Source: Albifimbria verrucaria
Taxonomy: Eukaryota; Ascomycota; Sordariomycetes; Hypocreales; Stachybotryaceae
DNA: 64,000 nucleotides
Direction: 5' to 3'
Assembly (NCBI GenBank): GCA_020081605.1
Contig: JAHREC010000049.1
Location: 3,162,001 to 3,226,000 of the forward strand
Shown piece by piece: positions 22,903 through 34,535 of this stretch. The position numbers and the translations under genes were made by a program. The notes beneath the pieces are model-generated. The model was not told where the DNA came from and made no database searches. It worked only from the letters and a program-made list of their open reading frames with translations. Each line of letters opens with the position of its first letter. Position 1 is the first letter of the stretch.

Positions 22903-23973
22903 ACGGTGTTGGATAAATGGCTATACCTTATTAGAAACATCCTTTTGATGTTCAGGCGACTCTAATGATACCCAAAGGCGGTTTTGGGGGTAACTAATAT
23001 AGAACGAAATTCATAGACATGTACAAACAACTTCTAGTCTTACACTTACAATGCCATCATGGTGCTTCTCCCTAAATTTTACAAGCTTTGGCCAGACGCA
23101 AGAAAAGACACGCTTTGCAAACAATACCCAATGAAGAAATTTACATATAAAGGTTGGGCAGTTGATCGAGAACCACAGCAACTATGTATATAGTAGGCAT
23201 AAGAGATGCCCATACTTGTATAAAAGATACCGCTGTCTTGGCCAAGCAACCCTCCCACAAATTTACGAGAACTTTTGTACTTTTAAACCTCCATCTCACC
23301 CAACGCCCAATGTTTGCTTAACTTTTCCATTCCCTCTCGTAATCATCCATAAAACTCATTTGCAAGCAATGTGTGCTTCCCATCCACTACTATGTATTCT
23401 TCGTATGTACGGAACGTCTTAGCATATGTATCCAAGAACGCTCATTGGGCCGGCCGCATATGCAACGTGCACAATATGCGGATCGGCGTGGGGGCACCGG
23501 CTGTGGGCGAACCAATTCGGCAGATCAAGTCTGGCAGAATTGATGGATGGACGTGCCATCACGCGCTTTCAGGCTGTACTCGCCCTTCCTCATCGCTAAA
23601 GCTGATTGGCCACGGGGATTATAGTCAGCCGCATGTATGTTCGCGTGGCTGTCCTGGATTGGTATCAAAATATACACCACCGCTGCAGCGGCTAAGCTTT
23701 GCGTTACGGTGTGTTTGCAGGATTGTAAATGATACACGCGCTAAACCCATGAGCTGGCGATCAAGCCATGTCGAAATATAAGTGGCCTGAAGTTTAACCA
23801 CTTTTGATGGCTGTGTCTCTTTGATTTGCTCTTGCCAACACCCCGTGGGCCGAGTTGTAATCCTCAGATCACGGAGATGTAGCTGACAACGATCCCAAAA
23901 GCGAGACCGATAGGCGTACTTTTGTTCCCGTGAGCCATCAACCTCAGACTTGCTGAGGACAGTGTGGTATTAT
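22903..23973. other. intergenic, convergent 3' ends
   Basis: The GH16 gene (plus) and bZIP gene (minus) end toward each other. A 136-codon open frame (23371-23781, plus) has no recognisable features. No RNA gene was seen. Confidence 0.5.
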
Positions 23974-25510
23974 TCAACGCATGTTTCCTTGGTCGAATTG
24001 GAATTGTTGCGTAGGGAAGGCCATGCTCGCACTCAGACCAAAGGGATCCCAATCGATATTCTGATCCAGCAACTGTGTCATCGATGGATATTGTTGGCCG
24101 GAAACTTGGGGGTGGTGCGGTTGTTCGTGGGGCTGGGGCACTTGATGGCCAGGCGCGCTCGATGCTGGAGACAGTAGGACAGGCTGTCCACCGTTGCCAT
24201 TGAAACCGGCTGGGTACGGGCCTGGCCCGCCAGGTGTTCCAATCTCAGAATCCTCCAACATATCAGGCTGCGCATCGTACTCTTGTTCTGCTCCTACGTT
24301 AGTCAAGAGAGGCACGTTGAAAGGACATGGGGCCGGGTCCGTACCTAGTTGCTCAATATGGTTTTGGAACGCTGGTGTAGGATAGTAAGCAGCACCAGTG
24401 GCGGCGGGTCCGTTGCGTGAACCAGCTCCCGTGTGCAACATCGGCGGCTGCCGAGGAGGCTGCCCCGTAGCCGGCATCTGGGCAATCGGCTGGCGCGAAA
24501 CTCCCGTCATGGAGCTGCGGAGAGAAGCGTTGTCCGAGGCAGCGGGCGAGAAAGCAGAGCCGGTATTGCTGGGGAGTTGGAGTGGGAGGACGGCGTAGGC
24601 CGGTTCTTCGGGGAAGCGGCCGTCTGGTGGGGCTGCAAGGGAGGAGGCAAGGCACCGCCGGGTTCCCTTTGGGAGCAATGCTCGAGTTGGATCTGCGAGA
24701 TTGATGGTGGCGGTTCATGATGGCTCGCTGGATGGGAGGTGGTTGGACCAAGTTCTGGGGCATATGGGTCGGCCCCAGGTTTGGGCTGCCCGTTTTGGCC
24801 TGGAGTTCGGCTTGGACATCAATGCCTAAGCGAAGAAAACGTTAATGGAGGCTGAACAGGAGGCTTCCGCTGTAACAAACCTTTTTCCAGCAGGATACGC
24901 TCAAGGAGGGAGTTCTTGTAGCGGAGCATCAAGCACTCGTCGGCGGCGGTGCGGTGAGCCCCTGGAGGCTGTGGAGGTTGGACTCATGGACGCGGATGGT
25001 CTCCTCGAGCTGCTTGATGTATTCGGTGCGTCGCTCACGGAAAGCGGCCTGAGCTTGACGGTTGCGTTGCTTACGTTCCTCGGAGGTGGCATAGATCTGG
25101 GCGGTAGCAAAGCGTGTATGTTAGCGAGGTGTTTGGTATTGGGAGTGTGCACAAAGTTTGGATTGCGTTCCACTGCATCAAGGTGGGTAAACAGGCCAAT
25201 TGCGCCCGCTGATGATACGGTAACGATAAGGTGATGTGATTCGGAGACGGCAAATGCTGCAACGGCAATTGACTTCCGGCGGATTGATTTGATTGATTTG
25301 GATTTTGGGGATTGGCTTCCTTACCGGCTTGCGGCCGCCCTTGCGCTTGGGCTGCTGGCCGTCTTGAGACACGGGATTGCCGGAGATGGTGCTGCCGGCA
25401 GCGGTGGCAGAGTGGTTCTGGTCAAGATCCTGGGGCGACTCGATGGACTCGTCACTCTCGTCACGGTCATGGGAGTTGAGCTTGTTGTCGATAGACATGG
25501 TGTCGGCCAT
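23974..25510 (-). CDS. bZIP transcription factor, AP-1-like basic region
   Basis: About 400 aa. ATG 25510 (MADTMSIDNKL) was chosen because the longer frame upstream starts only with GTG. Introns are 25324-25097 (GTAAGG...CCCAG), about 24880-24827 (GTTTGT...CTTAG) and 24344-24294 (GTACGG...CTAACGTAG, 51 nt). The basic region reads EERKQRNRQAQAAFRERR, with the NxxAQxxFR pattern of fungal AP-1-like factors, followed by a leucine-zipper-like heptad series (YIKQLEETIRVHESNLHSLQ, then a second part AADECLMLRYKNSLLERIL). The C-terminal half is Pro/Gln-rich and ends FPTQQFQFDQGNMR. One base is missing in the C-run 24959-24962 inside the zipper, and at least one more between about 24690 and 24560. DNA-binding role is confident; target genes are unknown. 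Confidence 0.82.
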
Positions 25511-28176
25511 GCCTCCGAGCTCGCAAGGCTCTGCGGGCGCAACGGGCTTCGTCTGGAACAGCCACGGAGGCACCGCCGGGGTGGTTTCGCAGGGTCTCAG
25601 GGTCTCGGGATATCGAGTCAGAACGGGTCTGTATGGCCCTCTGACGTCAAATTACGAGAGAAGCTCCAGTCAAGCAGATTGTGAAAGGCCAGAAACGAGT
25701 CCGGTGCGCCCGTTTAGTCGATGCTTTGCGGGCGTTGCGGGCGCAAATGCTGCGACGATGGGCAGGGTTGGGGGTAGAAGAGTCCGGATAGGCTGTGCGA
25801 ACCGCGTCTGCGGCGCCTATCAGTGGCCTAAAGCGCCAGGGACTCGACTGGCAAACGTAAGAGAAATCTCTGGGCTGGAGAGATAAGGCAGGCCTGCGAC
25901 AGGAGGTGATCACCTTCATGGGACAAGATAACGAGAGGAGGGGATTGAGGAAAAAGCGTCTGCTTCTCTTTTATGTAATGGGAATTGCGAGGGGGTCACG
26001 GCTCTGGCCACTCACAGCCCGCCCTCCCACTCCCACATCTTTTTTCTTCATCCTCCTTTGACCACGCTGCGCTTTTGTCTTCAACCAAGGTGCACAGTCT
26101 TCTCCGCCCTTCTAGTGCCTCTACCGAACGCTGTCCATGCAAATACCCCAGCGCCGCAGCAAGCCTCGGCGCTTGAGCAGGTACCTGCGGACGTTGGCCG
26201 ATGTTCCGCGACCTGGAAATGCTCCGAGCGTCCGTGGCTGGTTACAGGGGTCCCTGTCACATGAAGACCCCCGCATCCTGGGTGTCGCGGTACCGCTCCG
26301 GCCCTACGATTCTCCATTCTGGCAAAGGTACATGTACTCCACGCCTACGAATTGGCTTCCAGAATCTGGAGAAGCCGTTCAGGTTTTAATCGACGGTTGA
26401 GACACAGGCAGGCGTGTCTTGGGTACGACTATGGCCAGGCTGTAACTCTAGTCGAGCGGAAGCCGATCATCGGACCGTGTCGACGGTTTTCGGGTCGTGC
26501 AAGTCAATACTATAAGCGAACCCCAGAAAAAGAAGATCGTTTGGAAGACGTCGTCAACCGCTTCAAACCGTCGGTTCATCGTCGGGATACCACTCCAGCA
26601 TGGGGGTGGTGGCTCAGTAAGCCGAACGTGAAACCATGAACAGCCTTATCTGGATATTTGTGCAGACGGCCATTGCAACATTGAATTATTCAGAAGCTCG
26701 TTCTGGATGCCAAGGGCTGGTTATGCTGTAATATGCTGCACGTACCTGTCTATTCGTCAGGAGTGTGCCATTCTTACGGGCATCTTTACAGGGGGCATAT
26801 CTGTATGCTTGGCGTGCCGCCCTCAGCCGCGTTGTGTCTTGCTTCATAACTCTCAGCCGTAGAGCATCATAGGCTCCCGATGCACGCATATGTCTTGGCA
26901 CTCTCTTTCCCCTTGTCTTGAGATCACGTTTGCAGGAGCTGATATATGTCAACCCTCAGCTCCCACGATGTTGGCGATAAGATAAGAGCATCTGATTGTG
27001 ATCGCATCCTTTATCTTGCCGTTTGGACGCAAATCTGCGGTGGTGTATCACTAGACTCTGCTATCTCTTGTGTATTAGTTCTAGCATCGTGGATAATCAT
27101 GCGTGCTATCATGACCAAGTTCCCAATATATCGCACGATTGGCAACTCGTAAAGATTCCAAAAGTCCTTGACCGTGGGGATCGCTTGCATTAGAGCCGTC
27201 TGATTGGTTGATTTAGACATCATGGGACTCGCCAGCCGACGGGTCGGGAAACAAGGCAGATGATCAACAGCCGCAGCATCATGGCAAAATATCACATCGA
27301 GCGATTAAATCATCCCAACGCCAGGAGCCTCGTACCATTTTATTATCCGCGGAGATGTTTCTTTCTGCAATAGAGACGTCGAGAGGAGTGTCCTTCGACA
27401 GGAAACAAAATGAGCTGACGTTATTACCGGCATTGGTTTCTTCTAGAATCTGACTAGTCAAGGTTCTATCGATGCCACATTCCTCACCTCTAGACGATAT
27501 AGGGTAGGCTCGTATATACCGTCCTGTTCATGGAAGACTCTCTTGCTCCTTTCTAATTTATCTGGCGCCCCTACGGTCTGACTCTCGGCCATCGAAGTAC
27601 CAACCGGTATAGTTATCACGTATATTTGCATGCAATTGTCAAGCACCTGGGCAGTCTGCAGTTTCCTCGGTGTTTTGTTCAATGCATGCTTGGAATGAAG
27701 TGGACATGGTGCCTGTGACACGTCCAGTGCTAGTCCCTGCTCACAGACATGGGTTAGTGCTCTGCATTTATGCCCAAATATACGCTTAAACTACCAAATA
27801 TCAACCCATTTATAACCAGGCATTACAAGAACCATACAGCCATTTTCAGAATGTAGTTCAGATGCCAATACAGTGAAGTTGGGTGAGAGAACTTACAGTC
27901 AACGAGACTCCAAAGCCACAGTGCCAATACAGTAAAGCCTAATGAACGCACTGTAAAACGACAGCCAGTAAAATCGAGAAGCTTGGGCCACCTGAAAGTA
28001 AACAAACCCCAGCCAGTCAACAAACGCGAACCATTCTTGACCTTTGACATCATATCATCGGATGCTCCAAGACATCCCTCCCCATCCCCTCATCCCCGGC
28101 CTTTGCCATCCTTGCTTGCACAGCTTATCCACCGTCAAACACTGCACTCAGTTCAAAGTGGCCACTCGACTTCACG
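25511..28176. other. 2.7-kb gene-free stretch
   Basis: The divergent region between the bZIP gene and the basic nuclear protein gene. Open frames reach at most about 130 codons and none carries a recognisable motif. A long untranslated leader for the bZIP gene is possible. Confidence 0.5.
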
Positions 28177-30469
28177 ATGCCGCGACGTCGCTCAGCCCGG
28201 CTGGCCAGCGCCACCAAGGTAGGAAGCGTAAACTGTCGGTGAGCCTTGGTGATATAACTAACGCTGCTTCCATCAGAGCAAAGCTACGCCCGAGCTGTCC
28301 TCTGTCGCGGAACGCGACGAACCTGTCCCCAATGAGACCGTGAACCCAACGCCAGTCCCGTCCTCTCCCGTACATGAGCCCTCTACCCCGGCCTCGTCGG
28401 CCATCAAGCCGCCCTACGATGAAATGCACCCAAGCAAGGCCCATTCAACGACTGGAGCGCCCTCCTCGGCACTTAGACTTGGATTCACCGACATCAAGTC
28501 CGACGATAAGCGACGGGGCCGTGGGAACGTTGGTCTAGACGCGACGCCCACCCGCGTAAACAGAGCGCCATCTTCCGAGTTTACCTTCCGCGCTTCTCCC
28601 CAGGTCCGAAGTGTTGAGCTGAGCAGCGACGCGCAGGCTTTGATGACCGAATTACGGGAGCAAGCCGCTAAGATCAAGGCAGATCTCGTCGCTCAGAGGG
28701 AGGCCGCAGGAGAGTCTGACTTGAACGATCGCAAAATTATCAAGCCAAAAGGCAAGGCTGGACGCTTCAGTGCCGCACACATTGCGGAGTTCAAGAAGAT
28801 GGATTCGATAGAGGGACACGCGTCAGCGTGGCGCGCGCAGGAGGGCCGATTCACCCCAATCAAATCTGCATTGAAGCGATCTCCTTCAAAGGCGGACCTC
28901 GATGCTACGCCAACCCCTGTCAAGTCTGCATTAAAGAAATCCCCTTCAAAGATGGCGCTTGATACTACCCCGACACCAGCGAAACCAAGCCTGAAGAGAA
29001 CTTCATCAAAGGCCAACCTCGATGGAACCCCAAGTTCCCGGCCTAGACAGGGCCTGAAGCGCAAGTCCTCTGCAGCAAACCTAGAGTCGCGACAAGAACT
29101 AGCCATGCCAACCAGCAAGATCGAATTTCCCTTGTCTCCTAGCAAGCTTACGGCACCCACCCGTGATGGCCAACAGTCCGCCGTGAAGAGGATCAAGCAG
29201 CGCCTGGAGGATGATAGTTCAAGTGCTCGACCAACCTCTCGCGATGGCAGCGGCATCCCCAGCCCATAGGTGGACTGGGAGGGCTTTCTCGGTCGCAGTC
29301 AACACTGGCTCGGCTGACCAGCCCTACCAAATCCTCCTTGGCTCACACGGGCAGTCCTCAGAAGCCAACGATATCTCTTGTGGTCTCACCACCTCCTCAG
29401 CCAGACTTTGAAGGGCTAAAGAAGTCTGCCACCACCCAAAGCTTGACGTCACCCTCAAAGGTAGCGGAGCTCAAGCGGCGCATCATCAGCCCTGGTCGCT
29501 TCCAAAAGGTCAAGTCTATCCTGCGAGGAACAAAGCCAGACGCTAGTGATGCTCGAAGCGCGATCCCGCAGCCCACGACTCAAGTCTCTCAGACACCAGG
29601 GCCACGAGGTTCTGAGAAGATGTTGCCTCCATTGCCTCTCACAACCCCTCGCCGCAGGCTAGTGAAGCATGTCTCTTTTACGCCCGAGGCCATCAGAGCA
29701 ACCAGCGCTGCAGAAGCTCAGAACTCACCTTCACCTCAGAAATTCACATCCACCAAGTTTAAGTTTACACGCAACACGAACGACTCCCAGTACCCGACGA
29801 TGGATGGTGTTCTGGCTCAGCCAAAGACTGATGAAGTGGTATATCCTGACCTTTCGTCTCTTGAGCGACGGACGCTTGGCCGCAGCACCAAAAAAGAATC
29901 ATCATCATCGGCTCCAGGAACATTCACATTCCGGAGTGACCACACTATCGAGTTTGGTGCTGTTTCCCAACCTTTGGTGCTTCTCCAGGTCAGTCGAGCG
30001 TTCGTCACGTTCGTGACTCCAATCAAATGCCCGGAAGCTTCCCTGAAACGCAATCCAAGGGCTTGTTCTCGGACAAAGAGAACAATCCTCCCGCAGCAAC
30101 GCAAGTGCTGCTTGGAGTTCCACATGGAATGTCGAACAAGAAGCGTCATCGTGCTAGTTCAGATGAAGAGGATGCAGAGCGGGAGGCTTCGGAGCGAGCC
30201 GCGAAGAAACGCAAGAACGAGAACGTTCCGGATGGCCAAGTTCTGCTTAAGACTCGACCCATTGGGACAACCCCACAAGCAGCGTGAAGAAAGCTCCTCT
30301 CCTCCGCGGGCCGAGCCAGACGCCTAGTCGAACTCCAAGCCGTACTCCAAGCCGCACACCTATTCGGACGCCTGGAGCGGCCGCAGCATCTGTGAGCCCT
30401 AGCAAGAAACGCTCCATGCTGAGCATGAGTCGACTTAACATGCTCGCGCGCCCAAAGAACCGAGCTTAA
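28177..30469 (+). CDS. basic, repeat-containing nuclear protein with S/T-P-K motifs
   Basis: About 745 aa, function not recognised. Exon 1 is 28177-28218 (MPRRRSARLASATK), the intron is 28219-28276 (GTAGG...CATCAG), and exon 2 runs to the TAA at 30467-30469. The protein is very rich in Ser, Pro, Lys and Thr, with many S/TP sites. Around residues 175-265 are three or four imperfect copies of a 21-22-residue unit (KSALKRSPSKADLDATPTPV, KSALKKSPSKMALDTTPTPA, KPSLKRTSSKANLDGTP), then a segment with VKHVSFTPEA (shaped like a PP1-binding RVxF motif), KENN, a bipartite basic stretch (AKKRKNEN), and a TPSRTPSRTPSRTPIRTPG array near the end. A nuclear, cell-cycle-phosphorylated protein is inferred from composition. 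Single-base losses in C-runs at 29263, 29966 and 30271 break the frame. Confidence 0.7.
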
Positions 30470-31210
30470 ACAATGAGCTGTTGCGAGGTTTGTCTCCGGT
30501 TCTTGTTGTTACCAGACAATAAGCACCATTGAACGTGGTTGCTGAGCTCTCTACTATATTCATAGTCTGTTCATAACATGCCATTGCGAATGTTTGCTGG
30601 TGAGGACATTGCGGCATGATCGGCCTCAACAAGCAGAGCGGTTGAGCAGTGAATCACTGTTCTTACTGCAAAGAAGTTTGCTGAATTTACGCTTAGAAAA
30701 ACGAGCCAACTTGGCTCTTGCTACTCTTTATAATGTACAATAGGGACACGGTTAAGAACGATACAGTTCAGGAAAAAACACGGCGTTGGGATTCGGAATC
30801 AGGATGCGGAATTTAGTCAAGGCTTCTTCTGAATGGTATTTTGTATGAGTCTACCTTGTGAGAACGTGACTTTCCCTAAAGCAACCGGAGCACTAAGGTA
30901 CTTGGTAGTATTTCGTGAGAACATTAGCTGCCCTTACTTTCTAGTACTCATATGACGCGATGCTTCCTGCCTCAAGGCTACATGTAGTCATGGCAGGGGC
31001 CTGTAATATGAAGTATCTCTGGGTTAGCACTCCAATATCCTCCAAACCTGAATACCTTTCTATCCTGAGGGTCATCACGGAGCATCCCTATACCAGCCCA
31101 TCCCACCCTCCTCCTAACAATTTCTCAAAATACTTTACTCATAGTCTTCGCTACCCTATTACTCTAGAGCCAGTTGCCGAAAGGACTGGCCACGAGACGG
31201 AGAGACGGAG
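30470..31210. other. intergenic, no gene recognised
   Basis: A spacer between two plus-strand genes, holding the 3' end of the nuclear-protein gene and the promoter of the LIM-like gene. Nothing coding was recognised. Confidence 0.5.
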
Positions 31211-32704
31211 CATGCAGTCATGCGATGGCCGAAATCTCTTCACTTGCACCTTTTGCTTTAAACTGTCTACGGAGCGGCCTCAGGTCATCGGTGCCTCCGC
31301 GCGTCTGGCATGCAACGCATGCTACTCTGCCATTCTTGACCTGTCCATTTGCTAGGTGTGCGGAGAGGTGGTTTTCCGGAAAGATGAATGCGTCAGCTTC
31401 GGATGGTGCTTCTGGCATAAAGCTTGCTACGGCTGTCTGCTCTGTGGGAGCCGGATGATATGTAACGGCGTTCCTATGAAGGCGCTCTACGAAGATGGGG
31501 GCCGAGCAAGCCAGAGGCAGGCTCTGGAGGTGATGCAGCCCCGCTATGCGCCGTTTGCATGATTGAAGTGGAGCTAGATGAGCTGAGCGAAGAAGCAGTG
31601 GTTCAAAAGGGTTGAGGAGAGTTGACAAGTTGGACGGCGGTGTCACCAAGCGGCGGTGGCAGGTTAAAGAAGGACAAAATGGCATCCATCGACGGGGTTT
31701 GAGAGCCTCTGAAAGGGTGAGTTAGATGACCAAGGGTGCCAATTTGAAGCTCACGGATCTAGGAATTGTCACGGAGTCGTCTCAGCAAACGGGGTTGGAT
31801 GGGTCTTGGAGTGACAGTCGCGGTATCGAGGAATCCCGCTTTACACAGCACTTTACTGAGGACCAAGCCATCTGGGTCAACATCTACGACCCGATCAATG
31901 GAGCCTCTTTCAAACCGAGACTGCTCAAGCCGATACCATTGTTCATGCAACACCAGCCTCTGCCCAATGCGGTTACCGACCGTCGACGTGGGCCTCCAAG
32001 CAGAGATATCGATTCGCGCATGAAGTTATCGTCGAAGAGCCCCTTTCCCACTCCAACATATACTCGGCCAAATCGCCTAGCCCAAGATTGCCAACGCAAA
32101 GGTTATAAGCCCACTTCGCAGACAGGGCTCGGCGTCTTCGGAGGGTTCATCTATATATCACCTCGACATCAGCCCTCTCGACTAGAAGTCCAGCTTTTCC
32201 TACATCAGAGAAGAGCCATTGAAAAGGCCTTCGTCGAGATTGGGGCAGCGGCGAAAGGCATCAGGGACCTTGTCATCGGCATATAAGACACCGCCGGAAT
32301 ACATAGACGAGGTTATGCCGGCGTTACGTCCACGGCCGTTGACGACAGCGATAGCAGTGGGTCCAGCGTCCATGCGAGGTGTGTCGGAACTGCATGAGAA
32401 AGCTCAAACGGCGCCCCCACAATCGTCAGAATATCTGGACCGGTACCGTCCATTGGCAACGCCGGAGCGGCCACGTCAGACATGGCACGTGGTGAAGCCG
32501 GCGAGAGGTGCTGAAACGGTACAAGAGCTGGGTGTCGAGCAAGCGATCTACGAGACGAGAGGGAGCTGCGACAGCGAAGAGGGAAGGACAGGGGATTGGA
32601 AGGAAGGGGTAGGATACGAGGAGTGGGTGCAGAGCTGCGGAAATTCTTCATGGGAAGATGAGTATGAATGGTCAATGTTGTTTATCGGGTTATGGCATTG
32701 TTAG
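31211..32704 (+). CDS. LIM/zinc-ribbon-like cysteine-rich protein with in-frame TAG
   Basis: About 490 aa. The N-terminal zinc-binding module has cysteine pairs spaced as in LIM-type fingers: CTFC, CNAC, then CGEVVF, a HKACYGCLLC segment, and APLCAVC once a frame break is crossed. The C-terminal half is Pro/Arg-rich with IYDPINGASFKP and KPIPLFMQ blocks and ends near CGNSSWEDEYEW. LIM-type fingers bind proteins rather than DNA. Oddities: codon TAG at 31353-31355 interrupts the finger between DLSIC and VCGEV with both sides in the same frame; G-runs at 31497-31501 and about 31608 each lack one base; another indel lies near 32185. ATG 31211 is the nearest start before the first cysteines. An intron near 31714-31759 is possible but not proven. 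Confidence 0.6.
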
Positions 32705-34535
32705 GTGAGTAGTATCGATAGGAGTAGAAGGGACAGGTCCCAAGTAAACTGCTGTTTACGGCATTCCCCCTTTTATTTGTTTTAATATTTGGCTTTAATC
32801 TGCTTGCCCATTGTTGACTCTTCTCTTATGTTACAGCCTGAGAGATACAAAACAGGCTTGATGAGGGATACGAGCGAGTGCTGTCGAGGTAATTAAGCTG
32901 GAGAGGCCAATGGGAAGCTTCCGGATATGGCAAGCCACGGCTCGGATGGAAAAGTACCGATGAGAATGCCGCCGAAGCTACGCTATGAGGATTAGCTAGG
33001 ATGAGCCGAAAGCGGTTTACGTGGTGTGGCCTGTAAGTTTGGGACGAGCAAGGATTGGATTGGATTGGATTGGATTGGATTGGATCCAGTGGATGGGAGA
33101 GTGAGTGAATGAATGCGTGAGTGCAAGAGGTTGGAGTGGAAGTGGTCAGCGAATTGTGCTGTGCTATATGTTCCTTACTACCTAGGTACTAAGGTTAGTA
33201 GGTAGGAGGTAGCTACAAGGTGCTGTGCTGGTGCTGTGCTGTGTTGCGTTGCTATGCTGTAATGCGCTGTGTTGTGATAATGACGATGGGGAGGAAACAA
33301 GGTCTGACATCACGACGCCAGGCCTTGGTCCCTAGTCCTCATTCGGCATCTCAAGCTTGGCCCCCAGCCCCAGCCCATCCCATCCCATCACCATCACCGG
33401 ACCGGACAACGGAGAGCATTGCCCAACGCGGCCAATTGAAAGGCCACATGGGGTTCGTGGGCACCTTGCCATGGCATTGGGGACTCCATTACATCTAGAT
33501 TACTTTTTGCCGTGCGGTGGTGCCCTTGAATGCGGAGATGCCACCAACCCGACCCCATCCCGTTGTACCTCTAGCATGTATTTATTTATTTATTTTATTT
33601 TTCGTTTTTGGAAAGCCCTAATAGCTACCAGCAGTTTGTGGGTGCACGTGGGCGGTACCATTGAGCATCAGCTACCAATTACGCCATAATGCGAGACATC
33701 TGTATGCTGGGTGGTGAACGGGCTTTGCTGCTCTGGGCAGATGGCAATGGCGCCTCGATAGAATAGATGATGCCTAGGTTCGAGCGACAAGATGAAGATA
33801 AAGCTTGTGGCTCGTATTAAAATGTGCATACGATGGCTGCTGCACGGCAATGGCAATGGCAATGCAACGGCATGGTATACAGTAGGTAGGTAATTAAGAC
33901 ACCGGCCGCAAGAGGGAGCTTGGACGACGAGGGCTGGACGACAGACGGACTGACAACCTTGACCACGGCATGAATGGGGCGCCCGAGGTACCTCATCCCT
34001 CTCTTGATTGGAGCCCTAACACCCAAGCACAAAATAAAATAAAAATGTGTCCCAGCCGAGCAGGTCGCCGGCGTTAGCCACCGCGCGCCGCCAACACGGC
34101 AGCCGCCTAACAAACGATACCGCCCTGGTCACGCAGCGGGGATAGCTAAGGTTCGCTAGCTCTACAGCGCCCTGTGGCAGCACCTGGGGCCAAGCAAAGC
34201 TCCAGTGCAGCAGGCGCACGCACACGCACACACAGGCCCAGGGCCCCCAGAAGCCCAAAGCCCAAAGCAATCGCTTGCCCGCATCGCGCATTTTCTTCCA
34301 TCAGCAGCTTTTTTCGCACTTCTGCTGAGAGAGGAGCATCACACGGCCCCTCCCCTCTCCCTCTCCCACCTTCGAACCGATCCAAGTTTTTTTCCCTCCC
34401 TTCCTTCTTTCGCCCGCTGGGTCATGCGACCTTGACGACCGTCTTCACATCCCATCGAAGCAGTCGCACACCAGCACCCGTCATCCCATAACAACTTCCC
34501 GTCCTGACGGTAGGCCAAGAGCGAAGGCGACCAAG
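32705..34535. promoter_or_regulatory. promoter region of the Stm1-like gene
   Basis: A 1.8-kb gene-free stretch. It holds a GGATT microsatellite (33052-33085) and an irregular GTGCTGT-rich patch (33219-33272). Directly before the Stm1-like start is a long pyrimidine tract (34347-34415, CT-rich), as is common upstream of strongly expressed fungal genes. Open frames here are low-complexity only. Confidence 0.5.
33052..33085 (+). repeat. (GGATT)n microsatellite, 6.8 copies
   Basis: Perfect head-to-tail GGATT units over 34 bases in the spacer upstream of the Stm1-like gene. Confidence 0.95.

Noticed and set aside
24901..25173. 90-codon minus frame with Ser/Pro-rich content
   Set aside because: It overlaps the bZIP basic region, which is readable in another frame with the full AP-1-like motif.
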